Below, in pieces: positions 26,900 through 39,641 of a DNA stretch of 64,000 bases (position 1 is its first letter; every line of letters starts with the position of its first letter). The notes under the pieces are model-generated. The model saw only the letters and a list, made by a program, of their open reading frames with translations. It was not told the origin of the DNA and did no database searches. The stretch comes from Litomosoides sigmodontis (Eukaryota > Nematoda > Chromadorea > Rhabditida > Onchocercidae). Where the stretch lies: contig OY718805.1 of assembly GCA_963070105.1 (NCBI GenBank), positions 8,487,001-8,551,000 of the forward strand, given 5' to 3'. Position numbers and translations under genes: made by a program.

Positions 26900-28060
26900 T
26901 CTTGCAGTCAAACGTTTATATGCACTGAGTAATTATTACACTTCTTGGCGGTGAATTTACAATTTCAATTCACAATTCGCTTGCCAATTGCAAAATATTC
27001 AAATTTACCAATAACATAAAGGAAAAAAAAAGCAGTCGTTTTTAGTTCAGTATGAAAATTTTTTGTTTAAACAGCACGCATAGCTTCCACCATGCGGCAT
27101 TTCAAGCGAGTCAAGCGTGCAGCATTCCATTGAATGACACGGCAACAGCGGAACGAGATGATTCAAGAATATGTGGTTCAATTTACGCAACTAATTATCG
27201 TAACGAAAAATTTCCGTGTCGTAGACGCTGATCGTGTTAGCAAATGACTGCAACTAGTGAAGACAATTAGCTAAATTTTAAAATTTTTAGCATTAGCAAT
27301 TAATATGGATTGCGAGTTGGCAGTGAGCGCACTTTAAAGAGCAAGCGCAGTTGGAAGGAGCCGTAGAAGGTGAAATAGATTAAGGGAAAATTATTTTATG
27401 ATAACCTATAAAGGCCGTTTTCATGAGTAAATCCAGACTATCCAAGTCATCTGTCGATGAAGACTGAGAGTGAAAAAGCTCTAGCGGCGTTTCAAAACAC
27501 GAGTGGTGCACCTGGAAGCTCTCTGTCGTTAAGACAAAGCTGTACAGAATTAATTTGAAATTGACAGCGTTGGTTTTGTTCAATTTTAAGACAATTAATA
27601 AAATCTTAGCTGGAAAGCTAATGAACGGATAAAAAAGAAAAAAGAATAAATGGATTTCATAATAAAGGGAACGTTGTGAATTGGTTGGCAGAATGTGTGT
27701 AGCCATTTTAGCATTTAACAAAATCCATCGTCAGCTTTTTCAAATCTTAAGTTCCATTTGTTCTATCCATAAATCATCAGCAAATACCAAATGTGGATCA
27801 TATTTTAAAACGAAATACTTTTACCATAATTTTTACAATTTTATCGCAAATATTTTTTCAACATAGACTTCATCGTTTCACATTAATGCTCATTGAAGGT
27901 AGGGAACGGAAGTTCAGCTCAATTCAATTGAACACACATAAACAGGTAATATGAGCTAAAATTGAAACAAATATCTGACTTTAACACAATTTCGAAAAAG
28001 CAAGCCATCGCTTCTTTCAAAGTAATGAATTCCACAAAACTTTAGTGCACATCTTATTCG
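26900..28060. other. Spacer between the zinc-finger paralogues
   Basis: Non-repetitive AT-rich DNA between the two convergent genes. No coding exon recognised. Together with the MITE-like element it separates the two arms. Confidence 0.4.
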
Positions 28061-28064
28061 TTCT

Positions 28065-28216
28065 AAATTGCTGACGGTGCGTGTAACAGCAAGTATTCCG
28101 CTATTTTTTCAGCTATTTCTACAGCTGCTTTTCCCGCTTTTTCCAAACATCAAAGCAAATTGCCGCTCATCAGTCGTCAGCAATGATTTCCGTGTTACGC
28201 GCACCGTCAGCAATTT
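28065..28216. mobile_element. MITE-like element with 23-bp terminal inverted repeats
   Basis: The termini AAATTGCTGACGGTGCGTGT (28065 on) and 28194-28216 are reverse complements over 23 bases with one mismatch. The element is about 152 bp and has no coding capacity. Its interior is relatively GC-rich with repeated AGC motifs. I could not define a target-site duplication from the flanks (TTCT on the left, GGAG on the right). It may therefore be an old insertion or simply a long inverted repeat. Confidence 0.6.
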
Positions 28217-28463
28217 GGAGCAATAATGATAACTTTTTGTAACAGAAAATAAAAATTAGTGATGAATAATCGATTTGCAACAAATTATTAATGAATGAAA
28301 TATGGAAGCGGGTGCAGGACGCAGATCAAAGTTCAACATGAGTTTGAGCTATTTCAGTTTTGCGGATTAAACTTTTCCATCAAATTCACAGCATTGGAGG
28401 AGAAATTGAAAAACATCCATCTCTTCAGTCTAAGCTCAGTATTTCGAACAATTCCACAGATTT

Positions 28464-29538
28464 TCAACTACCGTGAACACGCGAGTGTCTTTTCAGATGT
28501 GATGAATCAGGAAAGCTCTGAAGACATATCGAACAAATGTACGGCTTTTCACCGGTATGAATCCTTATGTGCCGGTTCAACGACGATGAACGAGCAAAGC
28601 CTTTCCCACATGCCGGACAACCGAACCGTTTTTCACCTGTATGAATCCTTCTATGTTCTATCATTTGATTTAATGCAGGAAACGTATCCCCGCAATACGA
28701 GCAATTATGCTGTCTTTCACCGGTGTGAATTTTTTCATGAACTTTTAAGTGCGATGATTGACGAAACGTTTTTCCGCAAACCGAACATTTGTATGGCTTT
28801 TCACCGGTGTGAGTTCTCATGTGAATTTTAACGTGCGATAAACGACCGAACCATTCCTCGCAAGCCGAACATTTGTATGGCTTTTCACCGGTGTGAGTTC
28901 TCTCATGATCGGTCAATGTCCACAATTTAGCGAACCTTTTATCGCAAACCGAGCATTTGAATGGCTTCTCACCGGTGTGAGTTCTTTCATGACCGGTCAA
29001 TGTCCACAATTTAGCGAACCTTTTATCGCAAACCGAACATTTGTATGCCTTCCCACCGGTGTGAATTCTCATGTGAACTTTCAAGTTCGGCAAATGATTG
29101 AACACTTTCGGACATCGCGAACAATTGTATTGCTTTGCAACAGTCTTGACTCTTTGCTGATTGTCCGAAGTGGACAGTTTTCCGCGCAACGACTCTTCAC
29201 TGTCGTAAGTCTTTGACCGCACGCTCATCGTCGATTTTTTCACGGAAACATGATTCAACTGTGAATCTAATTCCGCACTCTCACCTTGAAAGGGTAAATT
29301 TGACGGCTCTCTCCGCACTTCATCTCCTTCCTCTGCCAGTGAATTCTGTAGTTTCACCTCTTCCTCACTTCCTCCTGGCCGATATGAATTCAATGAATTT
29401 GGCTGTGGCGTTTGTGCTTCCTAAAATTTATGAAATTAGTCATCGCGAAGTATTACAATGTCCAATATTTGGTAAACTTACTGAAGTATGTCTGCTTGAA
29501 TGAAAGAGGAAGAGCAAAAGTGAGTGGATGAGGCGCAT
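28464..29538 (-). CDS. C2H2 zinc-finger protein B, eight fingers, 337 aa
   Basis: Exons 29538-29482 and 29420-28464, 338 codons. Exon 1 encodes the same 19-residue hydrophobic leader as gene A, and the linker differs from A at only a few residues. Eight C2H2 fingers follow, ending at SRVHGS. Fingers 2 and 3 are almost identical to each other (FAKLWTLTGH and FAKLWTLTDH), which marks an internal duplication. Finger 1 has a TGGKA linker instead of TGEKP, and finger 5 is followed by TGERQ. The last two fingers match A's last two in position but differ by roughly 30% in bases, unlike the nearly identical 5' half. It is the inverted, tail-to-tail partner of A. Confidence 0.88.
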
Positions 29539-29595
29539 ATCGATTGGTAGAATTTCTTCCTAATTCTGAAAAATATTCAAATTTACACCGAAAAT
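28966..29595 (-). repeat. Right arm of the zinc-finger inverted duplication
   Basis: Reverse-complement partner of 25996-26627, ending at CGGTGTAAAT on its 5' (high-coordinate) side. It includes leader, exon 1, intron and the 5' half of exon 2 of gene B. Confidence 0.85.
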
Positions 29596-31141
29596 AAAAC
29601 ATTTGCATGCGTATTTACGGTTAGTGCAATAAGGGAATTTTTCATTTTAACTACAATATATAGCAAGTTATTCCTTTTAAAATATCAACGAAACTTAAAA
29701 TGCTTATTTTCTCTGTTTGGAAATGAACGAAATACTACTAATTAAATAAAATTCACAGGAAATAATTTGCAGAGATTGTCACGAAACCTTATTCATGAAC
29801 AGTTTGTAGTTTAGCCTAGCAATAAAATTGCACCAATGCCTGTTTAATTCTTTGTGCTCAATAATCGGATTTCAGTCACTGCTTCATTTTGGTAAATTTA
29901 TGCGAACCACTGGAAACTCTTTATTAAATCAAAGAACACAGAATTTACACCGTAGAGATTGAAGATTCGTTTCAAAGGAAAAATGAATTTGATAAATTAA
30001 AATTAGGTTCAATTAATCATTTCTTTTCAACGTGTTATCTTAACTTTCGAACTTTTCATTTCATGCAAATATCGTCGCCATCATGCAGCACTTAATTAGT
30101 GTAAACAATTAATTAAGCCACTCTCACACAAACATCTACACATACATACTCAACAGTGGAACCGAACGTACTTCCCGACCTTCTTCCGCATTCGGTTGAT
30201 CCTTTCCGCCAATTTCACTATTAATTTATAAACAGCGCATCGTTGCTCGTGCATCTCTTCTTCGTACAAAATGCTTATTTACTTTGTAAGCTAATTCTGA
30301 TATTATCCAAACGATATCTTCGATGAACCGATCGATTATCAACAACGATCTTCTCTTCTCTTTCAGATTACCATAATAACACTCACAGCACCCTCATTTT
30401 TCAAATTTTTTTTTTTTTCAATTTGAAAACGCAGAATGAAGTGAACCGGACGCGTATGACGGAAATGCTCATACAACGACAAACAGCAACACGTCCAATA
30501 CGGAATGCTGGAGTACAAAGTTCTCAAGCAATTTACAAGGCTTGACTTCATCCTGTCTCTGTGGAAATTTATGTGATTATCAATTGCGGCATTTATTGAA
30601 TGAAAATTGAAAATTCGAATAACTAATCGATCAATAATTCTCTATTAGCAACATTTTCCATCGTTGCTGATTTCTTTTTGACATTTCGGATGATGTTAGT
30701 GTACACTTTGGAAAGGAAGTGTAATTTTTAGAGTAGCGTTTTTTTTTTTTTTTTTTAATAGAATTTTGACAAAATTTCGATCATTTAATTTGTTGTGCTG
30801 CAAAAGAGTCGATTGGGAATATTTCTTTGCCTGTATAATTTAAGCATTTCCACTTTCTAATTTCACGCAATTTCTTCCTCTAAAAGCAATAATGTAAATC
30901 TTGGGAAATTCAATAAGTTTTTTCCTCCCACCCATAATACCGGCTGAATTTCGATTTGTAAAGTAAAATGACATAAAATTGTGCAAAAAATATTACCACT
31001 ATTTTGCATTAATTATTATATGTTAAAATGAAACACAAGGAGTGAAAGGGAAATTATTAATTATGAAAAAGTCTTGGACAGCTATTGCTATTACTTCGTT
31101 GTTGACCGACTATGACAGTAAATGACAGTAATTGTGAGAAA

Positions 31142-31177
31142 AAAAAAGGTCAGGTACTATTGTACCTGACCTTTTTT
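31142..31177. repeat. Perfect 16-bp inverted repeat with 4-base loop
   Basis: Left arm AAAAAAGGTCAGGTAC, loop TATT, right arm its exact complement ending in TTTTTT. The T-rich end after a GC-containing stem resembles a polymerase III stop or an extruded palindrome. No A/B boxes of a tRNA-type gene are visible upstream. Confidence 0.9.
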
Positions 31178-31436
31178 CTTTCCTTTGGCAATAATTCCTA
31201 AGAGTGGATGATTGCTTTGAAATTCTCTGCCAGAAATTTAATGCAACATTTCGCATCACAAATGAAAGATTTTTAATGTCTTCACAAAATTTCTTTTCAC
31301 CTCAAGAAATTTGCTGATGTTACTTACGATGGAGATGTAACGGAGCACTTTTTCTGAAATTAAAATTAACCCTGCTTAAAAGTTTTACAACTCCAACAAT
31401 ACATGCTACACCTTCAATAACTGTTTTATTTCAATA

Positions 31437-31645
31437 TTAATAATAATAAATAATAATAGGAAGTAATAGTAGACAATAATAAATATTGATAAATAATGGA
31501 TATTAATAAATAATAATGACAATAATAATAGCAATAAATGATAATAAATACTCATTGAATATTAATAAACAACAATAGTAAATAATAATAATAATAAGTA
31601 TTGATGAATAATAATAAATAATAGTAAAAAATAAATAATAGTGAA
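31437..31645. repeat. Degenerate AATAATA/GTAAT repeat
   Basis: About 200 bp of diverged AAT-type repeats with interspersed GTA, GAT and CAA, older in appearance than the pure tracts at 3.9 and 53.5 kb. Confidence 0.8.
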
Positions 31646-31789
31646 AGATATGCTTGAAAATGCACTACGCCGAATAAATTTCTTCTTTGATCACTTCACG
31701 TTTGTGGTAAATTTAAAAATTTTCCATAATTGGTACATCCACTTTTGTCTTGCAAATTCAAACGTTCCTTTTTAAATTCACTTTATAAA

Positions 31790-31957
31790 ATGCTAGCAAA
31801 TATAACATTTGGATTGCTTCTTGTTTTAACTCAAGGTGCAATCAATAATTTCACAAAGCGCAAACGGAGCGAACAAAGCCATTGTTTTACGAGCACTGAG
31901 TTGAAGAATGCGACAAAGCAAATCATTTTTAAAAGAAAAAAAAAACTTGATAATTAA
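31790..31957 (+). CDS. Candidate small secreted peptide precursor, 55 aa
   Basis: Single open frame with an N-terminus like a signal peptide (MLANITFGLLLVLTQG). A stretch delimited by basic clusters (KRKR and KRKKK) follows, then LDN and stop. Basic clusters flanking a peptide are typical of neuropeptide or growth-factor precursors. There is one cysteine, no Gly amidation donor before the second cluster, and Lys codons are cheap in this AT-rich DNA, so chance is a real alternative. Confidence 0.25.
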   Translation: MLANITFGLLLVLTQGAINNFTKRKRSEQSHCFTSTELKNATKQIIFKRKKKLDN

Positions 31958-31959
31958 AC

Positions 31960-33765
31960 TTGATAATTGACACGTAATTAAAATGACCGATAAAGTGTAC
32001 GGTACACGAGCATTAGTAGTAATAGCAAATCTCACTACAAACAGGTCAAGTAAGTGAAAACAAGAAGCAAATTACCAGTATCCGAACAGCAAAAAGGCTC
32101 ATGAACGGAATGGAATGTTTGATTTGAATAATTTTTAAAAGTAGCACTGCAACACTGCTAGTAAAATATGGAAGCCATTCACAAGAATTATTGAACGATG
32201 GAAGGCTTTCCGGAATGATTCCATGCCGTGTTTGATAATCCCAATGCAATCCGTCAAAAAACCGGAAAAACAGCATCACTGGAGGGAAACTTTCATCATT
32301 CAATTTAGCTCACCGCATGATTAAAGTTATTAAGTGCAGAAACGTTGCATTCAAAAAAGTTATAATTAGTTGCAAAGATGCATAAACAATTGGTATTCAT
32401 CGTTGAGCACTTAAAAGTGCTCAAATTTTGCAAATCGATTTGCAACGATCGAAAAAGTGGTACGCTTTTTGTGTAATTTGCTTTTTGTTTTCAAATTTAA
32501 ATTTAATTTAAAGAATAGATTATATGATGATATGAAATTTTGCTGAATTTTTTCACCGTTATTGAAAAAAATGCTCAAATTTGAAGATTTTTAATTCTTT
32601 AAATTAAATTTTTTTACGCATCTTTTTTGATTATATAAAAAAAAATAGCTGTGAAAATTTTGAATTTACTGTTTTTTAAAATAATGCAAAAATTTTAGGA
32701 GAAAGTGATTTTTTTCTTAAATTATCCGAAATTGAGTTGTGAAATATATGAGAAATTGAATGATTTATGCATCACTTGGTAGTAATGTGTGAAGTTATTG
32801 AGGCAGTGAAGTTGGCAAAAAATTATTCAAATAGTAATTGAGCTTTTATTGATGAGTGATCCACTAATATGCATCGATCAATAAATAGGAGTTTTCATCG
32901 TTCACTTCAAACCAGCACATTCCTCTAAATTATTCGAACAAAAAAAACAAAGCTAATATATCTGTACAATTAACAGGCCACTACCGCATGAAATATCATT
33001 TTAAACGGGAGGAGAAAGAGAGTAGTAACAAGTGGTGGAAAAGGATTGATAAAAGTGAGATTTGGATTTCTGCCAATTGTTTGTGCTTGATCAGTCGATT
33101 GGAAAATTAATTTAAAACGGTAAAGCGGGATGATAATAACGAGCAATAGAATATGGTCGATAGAAAGATCATTAAGATCTCTAGTAATTTTTTCGTGGGT
33201 AAGGATTGAAACAATTATGCTTGTAGCATTAGCAGTTAATTAGCACAATAGAGATTTAAAAAACAAAAAATTTATATAATTATATATGAATTATTTAATG
33301 CTTCGTTCATTGAGAACTCCTTCTGTTTAAATCAAATATTTAAAGAATGATTTGAAGAATTGAAAATTAAATCAAAATTATTTTCAAGCACTTTTGTCTA
33401 ATTCGTCAAACGAAACATTCATATGTCGTCGTATTCATTCATTGAAAATTTGGAAAAAACATTACTGTAATATTTTGATGACATCGTAAATTGAACACTT
33501 TATGCAATGAATACATTAATTTAGTTGTTTGTTTTTCAACAAACACAAAGAGCACAATAAACGTCGTTGCGAAAAGCACATGTGAAACAAGTAGACTCAC
33601 GCGATTTACGTTTTATGCATTGCGTGAAAATTATATTTTGAATGTACAAGAAATGCCGTGATTGTAAGGATCGTAAAATAATAAAATTATCGAATTTAAT
33701 ATCTAACCACAAGGATAAAATAAATTTTAGCAAAAATTTTTTTAGCTAATATCAGTACAATGATG
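31960..33765. other. Intergenic, 3' of the CCC-module gene
   Basis: AT-rich. A minus-strand ORF at 32046-32303 (85 codons, mixed composition, possible donor GTAATT) was noted but has no partner exons or recognised motif. Confidence 0.35.
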
Positions 33766-36700
33766 TTACATTTGAAATGGATAATAGCCATTTTTCATTT
33801 CCAAATACGAATTGCTCTTGAACGTGCTACACGTTGAACGGCAGCAGCAAATGATTCCGTCAACCAGCGGAACGGACGAGTTGGAATCGTTCTCAACTAC
33901 AGCACTACAACGTGTTCGTTCATTTCTGGTAATCCACGCATGACTGTAGCAGGTGTACAGTAGCCGCATTTCTGGCATCATTGAGACAATTGTAGGAATT
34001 TTGTCGATGCATCCTCTCTGAAAATAAATTATTGAAGAAATCTTGGATTACAACTGTTAAAATTTTGCAACAATCACATTTTTGTGGTTTTCCAAAGGTA
34101 ATAACAATATAGGAGGAGTATGATAGGTGTACAGTAATTAGCATCGAAGTAACATAAAACTTATTTACCATTCGAGTACCATGAACAGTATGAAAATCGA
34201 AACATCCTTTACGTGATTTACACCTAATACGATTAGCATGACCATTAGCATGACATAATGATCGATCATTTGAGCTGCGCTTCATGCTTTCTTCGCGAAT
34301 AATTAGTGGTAACAAACGATCACGAATATTGATAGGTCCTGATTTAACAAAATTAACTGATTTAATTTTTCATAAATTTAATTGCACATAATAATTGCAA
34401 TAAAAACGATTTTTTTTCCAATGCTCTGAGAATATTCCATTTTATACAATATAAAACTTACATAAATTACATTTATTGAAAAATGCAAAAAATTACATCA
34501 ATTTCTATCAGTGAATTTTTAGAAAAGAAAAGCTAAAATGACGAACAAGCAAAACTGCTGAATTATTTGTATGGTTTAAATGAAGTTAAAATGTTATAAA
34601 AAACGATAGATGGATGGATTCGCATCAGTATGATTGAAAAATTTTTTTTTAGAAATGAAACCGTTGCATGGCTCATGATTTTCACGTTGAAAACACGTAA
34701 ACAGATAGCGTGTTATGGAACGATTGCTGTGCGGTTGACGAACTGCAAAAGTCATTATTCGTCGCATCCTTCCAACAGTACCAATTGCGTTGTACAAATA
34801 ATTGACAATTTCATCAAATGGTCCACTACGATGCTCAATGCCATGTTTGCGTGGATTAATTGCTATCATATCATAGCATAATGGATAATTCTTTATTTTC
34901 TACAAAAAAAAAAGAAAAATAAACTGCCATTATCATTAATTATTAATTTTCTATTATTTTTATCATTAATTATTATTGCATTATCAATTACTATTACTGT
35001 ATTTAGCTATTATTATGTCATCAATTGCTACTATTACTATATTAGTTTCATTAACTATTATTGCATTATCAATTACTATTGCTGTATTTAGCTGTTATTG
35101 TATCATCAATTATTACTATTACTGTATTAGTTTCATTAACTGTTATTATTATTGCATTATCAATTATTATTGCTGTATTTAGCTGTTATTATATCATCAA
35201 TTATTACTATTACTGTATTGTTTTCACCAACTATTATTATTATTATTATTATTATTGCATTATTAATTATTATTGCTAGTACTGTAACATTATTATTAGT
35301 TACTATTATTATTGCTGTGTTGTCAATTGCTATTATTAACTGCTATCAGTATCATATCATAAATTATTACTACTATTATTTAGGTGTAGTAAATTAGCTA
35401 AAAATTGAGTAATATCAAGCAAATACAATTTAGCATACCATTTTCATGTATGTTGCTAGACCGACGAAACCAAAATTATATTTGTCATCCATGAGATCAT
35501 TCAAATTTTCACTTGTTTTTAAACACATCGGAACTGCTATTCTTGTTCCTTCCTTGCGTACGGCTTTTTCAAAGTCTCTATCACATGGCTGCGATTAATT
35601 AATTATATGTGAAATTATTCTCAATGCTATTTGTATGATTTTTTCACACTCTTATTTTCTTCACTGCACACTTCCAGTAATTTAATAGTCGAAGTGCATT
35701 GAGGAAAAGTGAAATTAAATAAATATGTTTATGAGAGAGAAACATTTAATTGTTGCACTCATTTAGTTTAGTGGAATATTCTCGAATTACGTCAATTATT
35801 TGTTGCGTAAATTTAATTACGGTAGGAATTATCACAGTGATGTAGAGGTGGTGGACTTTGAAAACCGGAACCTCATGTAGAAGTGGACTTTGAAAACAGG
35901 AACCTCATGTAGACGTGGACTTTGAAAGCAGGAACATTGAATGACATTGGTGAGAACTGGTATGAGTACTTTACAAAATGGATCAAGAATTGGGAGAAAT
36001 ATTTTACGCGTACAGCCATGTTGAACAGTCATATTGTAATTTTTTCTAAAAAGTAAGAAATTAATTTCACCTTTCTTAACTAATAAATTTAATGAAAAAA
36101 ATACTTTTTTTGCTTAAATTTTTACTTTATGAAAATATGCCTAAATTGTTGCTATACTACTACTATCATTTGATATTTGAGAAAAAAAAAAGAAAAGGTG
36201 AAGTTCAAAGAGGAAGGAAAAAATTGAAATAATTAAAATTTTCATATCCTACCCTGCTATATGCAATTTTTTCCCCTCATCATAAAGTTTTTTTAAAGCT
36301 AAATTTTCTGGTGCATAAAATGAGTAATCCTCAATGAGCATTAATTCATCGTACGTATCGAACAGGAAGAAACGACTGCATTTAATGTACGTATTATTGA
36401 AGCGTCGATTGAAATAAATCATTAAGTAGGAATGTGATTGACTTACACATGGAAAAATACGCCTGTAAAATCTTTTTTTTTTCTTTTTTTAATAAATATT
36501 TTTTAATGTTTAGGAGATCTTTTTGCAACAAAGTTTGTTTGTTAAAAAAAAATCAAAATTTTTTTGTTTTTAATTTTTTAAATGAAAATTTTTTAGATGT
36601 AGCAGTTTTATTAGTGTTATTGATTACATTGATTAAGTTATCATTTTATGAAAAACAGTTGTGTTTTGAAGCGTTGTAATGTAATATTATGTTTGTTAAA

Positions 36701-39602
36701 TTTTTCTAATATTTGAAAAAATAAACATCATTCTTTAAGTGAAAATGAAAAGACTAAGTTTAATAGTTAAAATTGTTTTCATCATTTAATGTAATGTTAA
36801 CTTTTGATTAGTTGCACAGATGATATTTTGAAATATTTCATTTTTGAACACAGTCATTATTTGCCGTAAATTTTCTTTCAATTATTTCCTCATAATAAAA
36901 CGTAACTTTGTGCGTAACTCACGTAGTGCTAGTAAGTTGCTGAGTTACTTCAAAGTGTTTATTTCCTAAATGATTGCACAAATCGTTCGTACTGCAGCAG
37001 CACTTGAATGTTGCAATTACATTGTCTTTTGAAATTAAATTTTGCAAGCAATTTGGTGCCTCAATTTTGCAACCATCTTGCTGACACCTTTCTTCTCTAT
37101 CACTTCCATAATTCATCGCCAATCTTCAATAATAATAATTTTGATTGCGTTGCGGTGCGTGAATTGAATGATAAATTTAATGAATAATTTCATTCTATGG
37201 TGCTACTCTTAGATATCAATGTATTTTTGCATAAAAGAACAATACGGTAACAGCTATGTATGATTGAAAATTCATTTAGCACTTAAAATGCTGCTAGAAT
37301 TTATCCACCATTTGAAATGATAATTGAAAGAGATGAAACGAACGATGTTGGTGGTTTTCGATCGGTTTCCTGAAATTGCAACGAAGCTATAAAATAGCAA
37401 TATTTTTGTGGCTCTCCTAGCACTTCACGTTTTCCAGTTTTCATTGCAAATTCATCATTGCTCCAACTTCCAATGGTCACATTATAAGCACCAATTGCAC
37501 AAAAATGTAAAGGTATGTTGTCCTTTGTCGGTGTCACATTACCTGTGAGTTCATTGACTGCAATGTGAAAAAGCATGAAATGAAAGTAACAGTTAGTAAA
37601 AGTGTCAATTGGTTGTCGGTTTCTCTTTTTTCTCATTTTTTTTTTCACGTATTTCACGGAGTGAAACACTTCCGTCATCCACCACCATTCATTGCTGCAA
37701 AATAATTCATTTTTAACAATTCTATCATTCTAATTGTTGCTATTAGCTAACAGTCTATAGATGCATTTGTGATAGATAAGTCCAGTTGCCTACCTCTTGG
37801 CATGCTATAGATGTATTTTCGATAGGTCCATGGCCTACCCGATATTCTTCTAAACTGGTCAGTTCGAATATTGTATAAAAGTACTTCTTGAAATGACCGT
37901 ATGCTTGGATCACTCATCCAACTTTCCGCATTTACCCTCGCATATGAGAGTAATTTTTCATCATTTGTATATGCACAAAATTCAAAATTCGCATTGCAAC
38001 AGCAGTAGAAAAAAAATTCCAATGGTGATAGGTAATAGATGCATTCTGATTTAGAACATATTTCCGTGAAATTCGTTGAAATAATATCCACTAACGATTT
38101 CTTAAATTAATTAATTATTGTTTGAAGAATAAAAAGGGCAAAATTTTTGCAAATGCATTTAGTGAATGCGTAATTATTAAATGAGTGTAAATATTTTCAA
38201 CACAAAAACTTTCAATTCTATAAATTTAATTATTCGTAAACTTTCATTTAGTGTAGTGGAAAATTGCTCATTCATTTAAATCATGTGTAGAAATTTTCAA
38301 CACAAAAACTTTCAATTCTATAAATTTAATTACTCGTAAACTTTCATTTAGTGTAGTGGAAAATTGTTCATTCATTGAAATCATAACAAACATTTATTCG
38401 TTGAGTGGATTGTGATAAGTGATCGAATTTTGATACAAGCAATGGCCCAACGTAAATTTTTGTTGGCGAACATGAATCCAATAGGAAAACACATTGATTA
38501 ACGCCAACCACTTTCATCCAAAAATATTTGAATAAAATATTTTGCTTTTTAAATTTTTTGCTTTTTCTCATTATTTAGTTGCAAATATTTTGCTTTTAAA
38601 TAATTTGAAAGGGAAAAACAACATCAAAGAAAAAAAACATTGAAAAACAAAAGAAGGGAATTTAATAAAAATGCACTTTTTCACTCCATTATTGCCAGTC
38701 ATTAAATGCTAATAGCACAGATATGTGAGAATTTTATATGAAAATTAATTTCATAAAAAAGCTATGGAAATTTTCACATGTTAATTTTAGTGTGGGAAAA
38801 AAGGAAGCAGAAAAAAGAGATGAGTTACATACTGCAAGTGCTCCATTTTCCAAAATACAGTATGGAGGTGATTTGCCAGAAATGTATGTACCAAAATTTG
38901 CTTTTGGTAAATTTTGCAAAAATAAATTAGCAATAAAATTTGCAATTCCTTCATCGGTCATACTCTAACAACAATTCCCAACTCATTTATAATATTAATT
39001 TTTAAGAATAATATTAACTAATTGGCAAATTTACTCTACTGTATGTTAAAAATACGAATTAAACATTTTTTTAATTTTGTTGAATGAAAAAAATTTGAAA
39101 AAAAAGGCATTTAAATGAAAAAATAAACAAACGTTGGTGTAGGAGCAATCCTTGCAACAGTAGTAGAAGATATCAACCAAATGCTTCACCCTCATTGTTT
39201 GATCATCACTGCGCATTTGCTTTTAATTTAATCGTTTGAAATTTAAAATTTTTCATTCGACATTACTCTTAGAATTGTTCATTTTTGCGGTAGATTATGT
39301 TGAAAATTACCAATTTTTCCATTTAAATTTTTAATTTACTAACTTGTAATATTTTTAAAAATTCATTTATTTATTGTTTATGAAACGTACATGTATGTTC
39401 GCTCTGATAAATTGGCGTGATATGTAAATCCATACGTGTAATTCTTAGCTTTCATACAATTTTCAATCACTCCTCTATTACTCATGTCAACCTTGCGTTC
39501 TAACTTCCAATGATCATCCATAACACGTATAAAATAGTAGCAAAAATGAAAATCCTTAAAAATTAAATTGGAAAGTAAAATTCATTTTCTAACTTTCACG
39601 TA

Positions 39603-39641
<39 letters not shown>

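Larger units (their letters stand above)
29600..31740. other. Intergenic, no gene supported
   Basis: AT-rich, with a perfect hairpin (31142-31177), degenerate AATAATA repeats (31437-31645) and a slightly GC-richer patch (30140-30550). That patch contains a plus-strand open stretch (30437-30551, including MTEMLIQRQTATRP), but I could not build a complete gene from it. Confidence 0.4.

Noticed and set aside
28295..29503. Plus-strand ORFs of 96-178 codons
   Set aside because: Antisense shadows of zinc-finger gene B; they show mirror-image finger periodicity and no own features.
30268..30551. Plus-strand two- or three-part gene starting MLIYF with later MTEMLIQRQTATRP
   Set aside because: Acceptors compete, the poly-T run breaks the frame, and no complete, motif-bearing product results.
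32046..32303. 85-codon minus-strand ORF with a possible donor at its 3' end
   Set aside because: No partner exon, no domain and uncertain acceptor.
38734..38961. Start of the CCC-module gene at the ATG at 38961
   Set aside because: Three further upstream exons, in phase and including a signal peptide at 40208, extend the gene.
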